From: Cytophagales bacterium
Lineage (GTDB): Bacteria > Bacteroidota > Bacteroidia > Cytophagales > Spirosomataceae
NCBI GenBank assembly: GCA_024742395.1
Contig: JANSYO010000014.1
Span: forward strand, 26,565 to 90,564
Length of the DNA stretch: 64,000 nt
Direction of reading: 5' to 3'
Part shown: in pieces, positions 8,810 to 16,553 of the stretch
How positions within the stretch are numbered: the first letter of the stretch is position 1
Layout: each line of letters opens with the position of its first letter
Notes under the pieces: generated by a model
The model's database searches: none
Told to the model about the DNA's origin: nothing
What the model saw: only the letters and a program-made list of their open reading frames with translations
Made by a program: the position numbers and the translations under genes

Positions 8810-9170
8810 TAACGAAATGGAACTTGTAAATAAAGAACATAACACGGATGAAATACCAAAGGAGTTTAAGCTTGAAAAATCTCGTATTATGTATATAGAA
8901 GACAAATCCTAAGGACTTGAAGGAGAAGCGAGAATCGGTAGAGTTTACTTCTCTAAAACAGGAAAGACACTTTACTATAAAGGAAGACGATTTCAAAGCT
9001 TAAAAGGAATGGGCTTTAAGGCGAACTACATTGACGTTGATAATGGAGATGAATTTTGGATTTCAGGACCCAAAAAAGATAGAAATGACAGACTCTATGG
9101 TGGGCAACTTGGAGTCGAAATTGATGAAGATATTAAAGGCGAATATTTTAAATTAATAAACGGTGGCTAA
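8802..9170 (+). pseudogene. Disrupted small cargo gene with one in-frame TAA
   Basis: The frame from ATG 8802 to TAA 9168-9170 is open for 122 codons except for one TAA at 8910-8912. The residues around the break read MYIEDKS, stop, GLEGEARIGRVYFSKTG, then LYYKGRRFQSLKG, GFKANYIDV and EFWISGPKKD. I know this pattern as a family of small proteins often mislabelled 1-deoxy-D-xylulose-5-phosphate synthase, where Gln usually stands at the break, so a CAA-to-TAA change is the simplest explanation. The final stop lies in the first arm of attC-like site S3. A sequencing error or stop readthrough is also possible. Confidence 0.7.
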
Positions 9171-9296
9171 CAAGGCATATAGCTTATGGCGGGTGAACAG
9201 CTACAAGCAAGGTTTTCGCTCCATAACCAGCTTTGGTTTCAGCCGACAGGACAGTGCTTCGAAACCGCCACAAGCCATATGCAAAACGTTGTAGCC
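9165..9296 (+). repeat. attC-like imperfect inverted repeat, site S3
   Basis: Arms GCATATAGCTTATGGCGG (9175-9192) and CCGCCACAAGCCATATGC (9265-9282) are complementary at 16 of 18 positions. The outer ends GGCTAAC and GTTGTAGCC also pair. The centre (CAAGGTTTTCGCTCCATA, GCTTTGGTTTC, GTGCTTCGAAACC) is nearly the same as in S4. It separates the disrupted gene from the next cargo gene. Confidence 0.7.
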
Positions 9297-9319
9297 AATA
9301 AAAAAAGACAATCAAGAAA

Positions 9320-9841
9320 ATGCCGACAATTGAAATAGCATCTGTTAACTCGACTGGACTTAGCCTCAATCAGGACGAGTTTGTTGTTGCCATTGTTGTG
9401 GAAAACAAACTTGAGAGTCACAGAGGCCTATTTTATGATTTTCTTCTAAAGCAAAATGGGACTATCATTCATATCGGTAACCCTGACTTGAGATTTAACA
9501 AAAACGGTGGATACTTCGCTGGACAAATAATCGACTGGGATTTTGACGACCCTGACTTTGATAATAAGAGAGAAGTATTAATTAGTAACGAGGATAACAG
9601 CTACGCAAATCAGGACTTCAATTTTCAATTCAGACTTGAATACAAAGTCGACATAAACAGAATTTTAAAGAGTGCGATTGATAGCTCTCCTGAGAAGAAA
9701 ATCTACTTCTTGACTGACTATCAATTCGGTCCTAAAAATGGGAGTTTTAAGACCTTGGAGAATATTAGATCACTTTGGGAAGTTCACGACAATGAAGGAC
9801 TAACTTGGAATACCCTTTATGAACTAAAAGAGAAAAAATAA
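9320..9841 (+). CDS. Uncharacterised cargo protein
   Basis: Not recognised. It is 173 residues with no signal peptide or membrane segment. The N-terminal half reads like strands of a beta-sandwich (IEIASVNSTGLSLNQDEFVVAIVVE, DFLLKQNGTIIHIGN), followed by a very acidic stretch (DWDFDDPDFDNKREV, about 72-86). It is framed by attC-like sites S3 and S4, the clearest one-gene cassette layout in the window. It starts 24 bp after the GTTGTAGCC end of S3 and ends 7 bp before S4. Confidence 0.7.
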   Translation: MPTIEIASVNSTGLSLNQDEFVVAIVVENKLESHRGLFYDFLLKQNGTIIHIGNPDLRFNKNGGYFAGQIIDWDFDDPDFDNKREVLISNEDNSYANQDFNFQFRLEYKVDINRILKSAIDSSPEKKIYFLTDYQFGPKNGSFKTLENIRSLWEVHDNEGLTWNTLYELKEKK

Positions 9842-9847
9842 AACACT

Positions 9848-9967
9848 GGCTACAACCTAGCATATAGCTTATGGCGGGTGAACGGCAACCAGCAAGGTTT
9901 TCGCTCCATAGTAAGCTTTGGTTTCGGTGGACAAGAAAGTACTTCGAAACCGCCACAAGCCATATGC
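9848..9967 (+). repeat. attC-like inverted repeat, site S4, right core missing
   Basis: It starts GGCTACAAC and has arms GCATATAGCTTATGGCGG (9860-9877) and CCGCCACAAGCCATATGC (9950-9967), the same arm sequences as S3. The centre is largely the same as S3. After the right arm the GTTGTAGCC end is absent and unrelated AT-rich DNA (9968-10054) runs to the island boundary. The site looks truncated at the island edge. Confidence 0.65.
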
Positions 9968-10054
9968 AAACTGTCCTGTGAAACCCTACCCACAAACAGG
10001 ACTAAAATTGCACAATCGTAGCTTAGCCAGAAGCTTACTTAATTATAAGCAATC

Positions 10055-10078
10055 TTAAAAGAGGTCGCTGCTTAGCAT
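10055..10078. repeat. Right boundary duplication of island 1
   Basis: This is the intact partner of the block at 2845-2868: the 3' end of the CoA-binding-protein gene including its stop codon, 22 of 24 bases identical. Insertion at a gene 3' end that restores the gene is typical of site-specific integration. No integrase gene lies inside the bracketed DNA. Confidence 0.7.
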
Positions 10079-10411
10079 AACCAAAGTACAGGCTTCAAAA
10101 GCATCAATGTCTTGTGCTTTAAGTCTGGCCATAAGCTTCGGATTCTCAGCTCCGGGGTTAAAAATGACTCTTTTAGGCTTTAACTCTAAAATGAAATTTT
10201 CATAAGCTTTTTGATTGTACTCATTTAGGTACAATGTCACCGTGTGAATGTCTTTTACATTTTCGGTAGTTCGCTGAATAGGCTGACCGGCTATTTCTCC
10301 GATTCTGTTGCCAACCAAGACTACTTCATGACCCGCTTTTACAAGTCTGTTTGTTACTATATTGGAGTATCTGCTTTGTATGGGTGATGCTCCTAAGATG
10401 AGTGTTTTCAT
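10055..10411 (-). CDS. CoA-binding domain protein (YccU-like)
   Basis: A 118-residue single Rossmann domain. The start MKTLILGASPIQSRYSN is the CoA_binding_2 pattern (LGAS..P.R.S), followed by GHEVVLVGNRIGEIAG and the ending VIFNPGAENPKLMARLKAQDIDAFEACTLVMLSSDLF. YccU-like proteins bind CoA, and their physiological role is unclear. The last codons are duplicated at 2845-2868 and mark the integration point of island 1. The next gene upstream on this strand is an AraC regulator 39 bp away, but a shared function is not evident. Confidence 0.85.
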   Translation of the reverse strand: MKTLILGASPIQSRYSNIVTNRLVKAGHEVVLVGNRIGEIAGQPIQRTTENVKDIHTVTLYLNEYNQKAYENFILELKPKRVIFNPGAENPKLMARLKAQDIDAFEACTLVMLSSDLF

Positions 10412-10450
10412 ACCCTAAAAACCTTTTTTGATTCTCTTTAGTTTCCAATC

Positions 10451-11305
10451 TTAATTACTTAAACAGGCCTTTCTGTAACCTGAGGGGCTCATCTGATTTC
10501 TTCGTTTAAACTGCCGATTAAAATTAGAAACGTTTGTAAATCCTACGTCCATTGCAATGGCCTCAATGTTCTTATCCGGGTTCTTTAACTGATTGCATGC
10601 CTGAGTTATTCTGATGTCGTTCAGAAACTCCAGAAAAGTCTTTCTTGTATGTTTTTTAAAATACTTGCAGAAAGCGTTTGTGGTCATATTGGCCACCATA
10701 GCCGCCTCAGCAAGACTCACCTCTTTAGAGTACTCGTTCATAAGGAAGTCGAAAACATCGTTAAGCCTTTTATGCTGAGAAGCTTTAAGGGCACTTTTAA
10801 TTTCTGAACTCAGGAAATTTTTGTCTTCCTTTTCTAAAAGGGAAAGTAAAAGTTCTAAAAACGCAAGAACCCGTCTGTAACCTTGCTCAAAAGAAACAGC
10901 CCTGATCTTGTTTTTGAGGTTTTCATCCTTAAGAGAAAAGCCATACTTCAGTGTTTCAATATCATTTAGATAGACATTGCCTTCGGGAAGCCCTTCTATG
11001 CTCTGCTGTAGCAGTGTTTTTGAGAAGAAAAAAGTCAGTGCCTTGCATCGCAAACCTTTCTTTTGGTAATAAACTTCATTACTTCTGAAGACGTGTGGCT
11101 GGTTTTCGCCCAAAAGGAAAATATCACCTTTAGAAAAAGGGTACATGTTTCCGTCAATAAAACAGGTGCCTTCGCCTTCTTCAATAAGGGTAAGCTGGTA
11201 CTCAGGATGATAGTGAAGCGTATCGTAGAAATAGTCTTCATCTTCATTTTGAAAAACTACTGATCTGCTCTCTGTTTTAGGTATCCTAAAGTATTTGGGA
11301 TGCAT
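10451..11305 (-). CDS. AraC-family transcriptional regulator
   Basis: I chose the ATG at 11305 over TTG 11314. The N-terminal cupin-like sensor (about 1-120) contains HYHPEYQLTLIEEGEGTCFIDG and KGDIFLLGENQPHVF. The C-terminal AraC DNA-binding domain (about 185-284) has SLAEAAMVANMTTNAFCKYFKKHTRKTFLEFLNDIRI and the second helix pair IAMDVGFTNVSNFNRQFKRRNQMSPSGYR. It is divergent from the hydroxyproline catabolic operon and is its likely activator, with hydroxyproline or an intermediate as candidate inducer; that ligand is inferred. A nearby inverted repeat may be its operator. Confidence 0.9.
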   Translation of the reverse strand: MHPKYFRIPKTESRSVVFQNEDEDYFYDTLHYHPEYQLTLIEEGEGTCFIDGNMYPFSKGDIFLLGENQPHVFRSNEVYYQKKGLRCKALTFFFSKTLLQQSIEGLPEGNVYLNDIETLKYGFSLKDENLKNKIRAVSFEQGYRRVLAFLELLLSLLEKEDKNFLSSEIKSALKASQHKRLNDVFDFLMNEYSKEVSLAEAAMVANMTTNAFCKYFKKHTRKTFLEFLNDIRITQACNQLKNPDKNIEAIAMDVGFTNVSNFNRQFKRRNQMSPSGYRKACLSN

Positions 11306-11329
11306 ATATTTCAATAACTATCCCAAATA
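11292..11329. promoter_or_regulatory. Inverted repeat at the AraC/operon divergent region
   Basis: Perfect 10-bp arms TATTTGGGAT (11292-11301) and ATCCCAAATA (11320-11329) are 18 bp apart and straddle the AraC start. A third copy with one mismatch, TATTTTGGAT, lies at 11345-11354 towards the catabolic operon. This arrangement fits an operator of the divergent AraC-type regulator. Binding is inferred. Confidence 0.45.
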
Positions 11330-11438
11330 TAGTCGTATTTGCTATATTTTGGATAATAATGTACAAGTATTGATTAAGATCGAGGCGTAGAATGCCTATG
11401 AAAGGTCAGACATTTGTCTCAAAGAAAACAAGAAAATT

Positions 11439-12344
11439 ATGAGACCCACCTGGATAGGCGTTTACCCTGCCGTTACTACTAAATTTCATGAAGATCAGAG
11501 CCTCGATCTGGAGCTCTTTGCCTTCAATATTGAGAAACAGATCGAAGCCGGCGTTCACGGCATTATTATCAATGGCTCATTGGGTGAAAACGGTACCCTG
11601 AGCACCGAAGAAAAATATCAATTGCTGGAAACGGCAAAAGAAGCTATCAAGGGCAGAGTTCCTTTGGTCATTTGTATAGCAGAATGCACTACCGTTAACG
11701 CAATTAATTTTGCAAAAGAGACGGCAATGAGGGGAGTAGATGGATTTATGTTGTTGCCCCCAATGCGATACCATGCTGACGAACGCGAAATTCTGACTTA
11801 CCTTAACAAGGTAGCTGATGCCACAGAATTGCCGGTCATGCTTTACAATAATCCTTTGGCCTACGGCAACAAAATCACTATTCCGATGTTTAAAGAACTG
11901 GCTAAGAATGCGAAGTTTGAAGCCATGAAAGAAAGTACAGGGGATATCAGGTATATGACAGATATTCTCAACGAACTGGGCGATCGCTATAAAATAATGA
12001 GTGGTGTGGATGATTTAGCCATGGAGAGTTTAGTCATGGGAGCAGATGGCTGGGTAGCGGGTTTAGTAGATGCTTTTCCCAGAGAAACAGTGGTGATTTA
12101 TGAATTGGTGAAGCAGGGAAGATTAGAAGAAGCACGTTCTATTTACAGATGGTTTTACCCTCTCTTGCATCTTGATGTAAGTACCAAGTTTGCTCAGAAT
12201 ATCAAATTGGCGGAAGTGGCCACGGGACTGGGTTCAGAATGGGTTCGTGAGCCGAGAATGCCTCTGGCAGGAGAAGAGAGAGCTTTTGTGTTATCAGTGA
12301 TTGAAGAATCTTTAAAAACCAGGCCGGTTTTGCCAAAGATATGA
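11439..12344 (+). CDS. DapA-family lyase/deaminase, probably 1-pyrroline-4-hydroxy-2-carboxylate deaminase
   Basis: A 301-residue TIM-barrel protein of the dihydrodipicolinate synthase family, with the Schiff-base lysine K164 in AMKESTGD, Y136 in LYNNP and GSLGENGTLS near the N-terminus. Its position directly before a 4-hydroxyproline epimerase and a D-amino-acid oxidase/dehydrogenase makes a role in hydroxyproline breakdown much more likely than lysine synthesis: deamination of 1-pyrroline-4-hydroxy-2-carboxylate to alpha-ketoglutarate semialdehyde. It overlaps the next gene by 4 bp (ATGA). The family is firm; the specific reaction rests on context. Confidence 0.8.
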   Translation: MRPTWIGVYPAVTTKFHEDQSLDLELFAFNIEKQIEAGVHGIIINGSLGENGTLSTEEKYQLLETAKEAIKGRVPLVICIAECTTVNAINFAKETAMRGVDGFMLLPPMRYHADEREILTYLNKVADATELPVMLYNNPLAYGNKITIPMFKELAKNAKFEAMKESTGDIRYMTDILNELGDRYKIMSGVDDLAMESLVMGADGWVAGLVDAFPRETVVIYELVKQGRLEEARSIYRWFYPLLHLDVSTKFAQNIKLAEVATGLGSEWVREPRMPLAGEERAFVLSVIEESLKTRPVLPKI

Positions 12345-13408
12345 ATGCGGTAGCCCCCATCAGTTTAGCTTCTTTTGAGCAGAAGTTGGCTGAATGCCGT
12401 TTGCCAGGCGATTTGTTTTATTGCATCAATGCCCATACTGAAGGAAACCCTGTCAGGCTAATCGCTTCGGGTGGACCTGCATTAGAGGGAGATACCATGG
12501 CAGAGAAAAGGCTTCACTTTCTTAGGAAGTATGATTGGATTCGTGAAGGTCTGATGTTTGAGCCAAGAGGGCATGATATGATGTCCGGGAGTATTCTTTA
12601 TCCGCCGCATAAGGAAGAAAATGATGTGGCAGTTCTTTTTATTGAAACCAGCGGATGCTTGCCTATGTGTGGTCATGGTACCATTGGTACGATAACCATT
12701 GCCATAGAGTACGGATTGATTGAACCCAAAAAGAAAGGAGAAGTTCGAATGGAAACTCCCGCCGGTTTAGTCAAAATTAAATATCATCAGGAAGAAACGG
12801 GTAAAGTCAAATGGGTCAAACTTACCAATGTGCCTTCATACCTTTCAGATGAAGAGCTGGAGGTCAATTGCCCAACACTGGGAAAACTGACAGTGGATGT
12901 GGCCTACGGGGGTAATTTCTATGCCATTGTAGATGTTCAGGAAAATTTTCCGGGCCTGGAGCACTTTACAGCTTCTGATTTGGTCTCTTGGGCACGTGCC
13001 ATGAGAAAAGAACTCAATGAGCAATACGCTTTTATTCATCCTGTGGACAAAAACATTTCAGGATTGAGTCATATTGAATGGACGGGGGCTACGCTTGATC
13101 CAGGTTCAAGTGGCAGAAATGCCGTTTTTTATGGTGATAAAGCCATCGATAGGTCTCCTTGTGGTACCGGAACCTCGGCGAGGTTGGCTCAGCTGTATGC
13201 CAAAGGCAAACTTAAAAAAGGCGAAGAATTTATTCATGAGAGTATCATAGGTAGTAAATTTATAGGCATTGTAGAAGAGGAGGTTACTTTGGGGAACAAA
13301 CAAGCGATCATTCCTAGTATACAAGGATCAGCGGTGGTTTTTGGGGAAGAGATATTGTCGATTGACCCCAAAACAGACATTTATTCAAAAGGTTTTCAAG
13401 TAATTTAA
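12341..13408 (+). CDS. 4-hydroxyproline 2-epimerase (proline racemase family)
   Basis: A 355-residue protein with both catalytic cysteines of the proline racemase superfamily: C110 in PMCGHGT and C274 in SPCGTGTSA. A pair of thiols marks the racemase/epimerase type rather than the Thr-containing dehydratase type. The N-terminus INAHTEGNPVRLI is the usual family start. It would convert trans-4-hydroxy-L-proline to cis-4-hydroxy-D-proline, the substrate of the FAD enzyme encoded directly downstream (0 bp gap). The translational coupling on both sides supports one operon. Confidence 0.9.
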   Translation: MNAVAPISLASFEQKLAECRLPGDLFYCINAHTEGNPVRLIASGGPALEGDTMAEKRLHFLRKYDWIREGLMFEPRGHDMMSGSILYPPHKEENDVAVLFIETSGCLPMCGHGTIGTITIAIEYGLIEPKKKGEVRMETPAGLVKIKYHQEETGKVKWVKLTNVPSYLSDEELEVNCPTLGKLTVDVAYGGNFYAIVDVQENFPGLEHFTASDLVSWARAMRKELNEQYAFIHPVDKNISGLSHIEWTGATLDPGSSGRNAVFYGDKAIDRSPCGTGTSARLAQLYAKGKLKKGEEFIHESIIGSKFIGIVEEEVTLGNKQAIIPSIQGSAVVFGEEILSIDPKTDIYSKGFQVI

Positions 13409-14680
13409 ATGAAGGTACACATCATTGGTGGGGGCATTATCGGACTTTTTTCGGCGTATTATCTTGCGAAAGAGGGTGTAGAGGTAACAGTTATTGATAA
13501 AGAAAATGGTGATCAGGGCTGTTCTACTATTAATGCGGGATTAATCTGCCCAAGTCATATAGTACCCTTAGCCGCACCGGGTGTCATGAGTAAAAGCCTG
13601 AAATGGATGCTGGATTCTAGCAGTCCTTTTTATGTGAAACCTTCGCTTGACTGGTCTTTAATAAAATGGGGTCTTCTTTTTATGAAATCGGCCTGCCAGA
13701 AAAAGGTGGATGAATCCATGCCGGTTTTACGCGATTTTCTCACAGAAAGCAGAAGCCTTTACCAGCAATTTCAGAATGTAGAAACCTATGATTTTGGATT
13801 TGAGAAGAAAGGTTTATTGTTGCTCTGCAAAACAAATCATTTTCTTGAGGAAGAAGCCCATGTTGGAGAAAAGGCAAGAGCATTGGGCATGAAGGTCAAA
13901 ACCTTAAATAGAAAGGAAGTGATTTTTTTAGAGCCGGAGAGTACACCTGATGTAGAAGGTGCCGTTTATTACCCTGATGACGCTCATTGTAACCCGGCTA
14001 TGCTAATAGCAGGCTTAAAGCGAATTCTTAAAGCGAAAGGTGTACAGTTTCTATACAATACAGAAGTGGTTTCGATAGATAAATCGGAGCAAAAAGTGAA
14101 AGGGCTTACTTTAAGGAATACACAAGGAGAGAAAATGGAGTTGCCTACCGATCAGGTTATTCTGGCTGCAGGAAGCTGGAGCCGTGATGTAGCTCTGATG
14201 TTTCAGTTGACCATTCCGTTACAGGCCGGCAAAGGCTATAGTTTCACCAAACAGCAACAGGCTTGCACTATTCATTATCCTGCCATTTTGTGTGAAAAAT
14301 CAGTAGCTGTAACGCCCTGGACTCAGAACACTGTTCGTTTTGCTGGTACTATGGAATTAGCGGGGCTTAACGATAAGGTAAACTTGAAAAGGGTGGCTGC
14401 TATTGCCAAAGCGGCTGAAGAATACTACCCTGGATTAGAAGTACCTATGCCGGCAAAAGATGAAATTATGTTCGGTATGAGGCCATGCAGTCCTGATGGT
14501 CTGCCGTATATAGGAAAGGCAAGTAATTTAGATAATTTGACCATAGCCACCGGACACGCAATGCTGGGTTTAACTTTGGCTCCGGCTACAGGTAAAATGG
14601 TTTCAGAGATTGTGTTGAGGCCGGGCACTCAAGCTAATAATAAATACTTCGCTCCTGATCGATTTGAAAGATTGCGATAG
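13409..14680 (+). CDS. FAD-dependent D-amino-acid oxidase/dehydrogenase (DAO family)
   Basis: A 423-residue flavoprotein. The N-terminal VHIIGGGIIGLFSAYYLAKEGVEVTVIDK is the FAD-binding GxGxxG fold, and the C-terminal FGMRPCSPDGLPYIGK with GHAMLGLTLAPATG is typical of DadA-like DAO proteins. In this operon the likely substrate is cis-4-hydroxy-D-proline, giving 1-pyrroline-4-hydroxy-2-carboxylate for the DapA-family enzyme. It starts directly after the epimerase stop. The alpha-ketoglutarate-semialdehyde dehydrogenase needed to finish the pathway is not in the window and must be encoded elsewhere. Confidence 0.87.
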   Translation: MKVHIIGGGIIGLFSAYYLAKEGVEVTVIDKENGDQGCSTINAGLICPSHIVPLAAPGVMSKSLKWMLDSSSPFYVKPSLDWSLIKWGLLFMKSACQKKVDESMPVLRDFLTESRSLYQQFQNVETYDFGFEKKGLLLLCKTNHFLEEEAHVGEKARALGMKVKTLNRKEVIFLEPESTPDVEGAVYYPDDAHCNPAMLIAGLKRILKAKGVQFLYNTEVVSIDKSEQKVKGLTLRNTQGEKMELPTDQVILAAGSWSRDVALMFQLTIPLQAGKGYSFTKQQQACTIHYPAILCEKSVAVTPWTQNTVRFAGTMELAGLNDKVNLKRVAAIAKAAEEYYPGLEVPMPAKDEIMFGMRPCSPDGLPYIGKASNLDNLTIATGHAMLGLTLAPATGKMVSEIVLRPGTQANNKYFAPDRFERLR

Positions 14681-14717
14681 CTTTCTACCTTTGACCATCT
14701 AAGACAAAAGTACTTAT

Positions 14718-16520
14718 TTGAAGTTAAAACATTATCTGGTAGATTTTTGGGATAAGCTTATCCTGGTCAGAGAGAAGATAGTCAATAGAATAGATAGAGG
14801 AATTTTACTTACTCTTTTTATTGGCTTCGCCTTGGTGATCTATCAAATTGGTTTTCCTAAAGAAAAGTCTGTAGAAGTAACCGTACTGAAGATACTTAAA
14901 GAGATACCCTGGCTGGCCATGGTATTGTATCTGGCTAAATGGCTTTTAACCACCTACATAAAAAAGAAGCCCAAACTCATAGATCGTCAGCATTTCCCTG
15001 ATCTCCTTTTTGCGGCCCTGCTTTTTCTTTATGAAAGAGGACGGCACTGGGTAGATATTGTAGATCAAAGTTGGTTCCTGTACATCATGTTGGCCGTTTT
15101 TTTTGTGGTCAGAGTGATGCGGGATGGAGCCATCATTAAAAGCAAAAGGATGACCCCTTCGGTGCTTTTTGTAGTCAGTTTCGCCATGCTGATTTTTGTA
15201 GGGACGGCCATGTTACTAATTCCTGATGCTACTAATCACGACATGAGCTTTGTAGATGCCTTATTTACGGCCACTTCGGCAGTTTGTGTTACAGGACTTA
15301 CCGTGGTAGACACGGCATCGGCCTTTACTGTCATAGGTAAAGACATGCTCTTGGTGCTTATTCAGATTGGAGGTTTAGGTTTGATGACCTTCACCAACTT
15401 TTTTGCCATTCTTTTTAAAGGCGGAATGTCTTTCAGGAATCATTTGATTTTGAATGATATCATTCAGGCAGATAAGCCAAATTCACTCTTTGCCACCCTA
15501 ATCAAAATTTTTGTCTATACACTAGTGATAGAAGCTCTGGGTGTATTTTTTATTCACCTGGTTAGCAGTGAGAAGTTTTTCACTTCGTCTGGTGACTCAT
15601 GGATGTTCTCGGTCTTTCATTCTGTTTCTGCTTTTTGCAATGCAGGATTCAGCACTTTGCCAGATGGGCTCTTTAATCTTTCTTTCCGTTATAATTATTC
15701 CTTTCAGATTGTTATTTGTTTGCTGGTTATCTTAGGAGGGATAGGCTTTCCGGTGGTAATAGATTTGTATAATTCAGTCAAAAGGTTTGTCAAACTCATT
15801 ATTCGTTGGCTGTTTTTTAAAGAACCGGTGGTGCTGCTTTCCAGAAACCTAAGTGTTCACTCCAGATTGGTATTGACCTCTACAAGCATTCTTTTGGTCT
15901 TAGGAACGGTGGTTTACTTTATCACGGAATATAACAACAGCCTGAGAGCACACCCAAGTTTGTACGGTAAATGGGTGCAGGCGTTTTTCGGATCTGTAAC
16001 CCCCAGAACGGCAGGTTTTAATACCGTAGACATGGGAGGGCTGATGCAAGGTACCGTTTTGATCTACCTTCTTCTTATGTGGATTGGAGCCTCACCCAGC
16101 AGTACGGGCGGTGGTATAAAAACCACCACTTTTACCATTGCCATTTCTAATATTGTTTCGCAGGCCAGAGGAAAAGACAGGCTTGAGTTATTCAGAAGAC
16201 AGGTAACAGACACTTCCATAAAAAGAGCTTTTGCTATTATTTTTCTCTCGCTCTTAATTATTGGTCTATCGGTATTTCTTGTGAGTATTTTTGAGCCGGG
16301 TACTGAGCTTACCAGAATTGCCTTTGAATGTTTTTCAGCGTACAGTACCGTGGGGCTTTCTATGAACCTTACTCCCAATTTAAGCACCGCCAGTAAGGTG
16401 GTATTAATTGTTACGATGTTTTTAGGTAGGGTAGGTATGTTTACGCTGCTTTTTGGGATTTTTAAGGAAAAAAGCACGCAGGTGCATCAGTATCCTAAAG
16501 AGAATGTTTTGATTGTTTAA
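14718..16520 (+). CDS. KtrB/TrkH-type potassium transporter subunit
   Basis: A 600-residue polytopic membrane protein with a start at TTG 14718. Four pore-loop motifs of the SKT superfamily are visible: VCVTGL (about 190), CNAGFS (about 305), TPRTAGFNT (about 427) and YSTVGLS (about 541), plus the conserved GGGIKTTT. An extra N-terminal region with several membrane segments precedes the core, as in many Bacteroidota TrkH proteins. It moves K+, probably coupled to Na+ or H+, gated by the RCK protein encoded 33 bp downstream. Confidence 0.92.
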   Translation: MKLKHYLVDFWDKLILVREKIVNRIDRGILLTLFIGFALVIYQIGFPKEKSVEVTVLKILKEIPWLAMVLYLAKWLLTTYIKKKPKLIDRQHFPDLLFAALLFLYERGRHWVDIVDQSWFLYIMLAVFFVVRVMRDGAIIKSKRMTPSVLFVVSFAMLIFVGTAMLLIPDATNHDMSFVDALFTATSAVCVTGLTVVDTASAFTVIGKDMLLVLIQIGGLGLMTFTNFFAILFKGGMSFRNHLILNDIIQADKPNSLFATLIKIFVYTLVIEALGVFFIHLVSSEKFFTSSGDSWMFSVFHSVSAFCNAGFSTLPDGLFNLSFRYNYSFQIVICLLVILGGIGFPVVIDLYNSVKRFVKLIIRWLFFKEPVVLLSRNLSVHSRLVLTSTSILLVLGTVVYFITEYNNSLRAHPSLYGKWVQAFFGSVTPRTAGFNTVDMGGLMQGTVLIYLLLMWIGASPSSTGGGIKTTTFTIAISNIVSQARGKDRLELFRRQVTDTSIKRAFAIIFLSLLIIGLSVFLVSIFEPGTELTRIAFECFSAYSTVGLSMNLTPNLSTASKVVLIVTMFLGRVGMFTLLFGIFKEKSTQVHQYPKENVLIV

Positions 16521-16553
16521 AACATCAGATTTAATCTTTGTAAAAGAGTTTGT

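Noticed and set aside
8802..9170. 1-deoxy-D-xylulose-5-phosphate synthase
   Set aside because: The small family carries this label in databases by error; the protein has no thiamine-diphosphate domains and is about a fifth of the enzyme length.
2877..9967. CRISPR array as explanation of the repeated sequences
   Set aside because: Copies are 120-340 bp, irregularly spaced and separated by whole genes; no short regular spacers and no cas genes.
4841..9967. The attC-like hairpins as simple transcription terminators
   Set aside because: Arms are separated by 70-90 bp, no T-runs follow, and the central sequence is conserved too, which a terminator would not need.
11439..12344. Lysine-biosynthetic dihydrodipicolinate synthase (dapA)
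   Set aside because: The operon with a hydroxyproline epimerase and an FAD oxidase points to 1-pyrroline-4-hydroxy-2-carboxylate deaminase.
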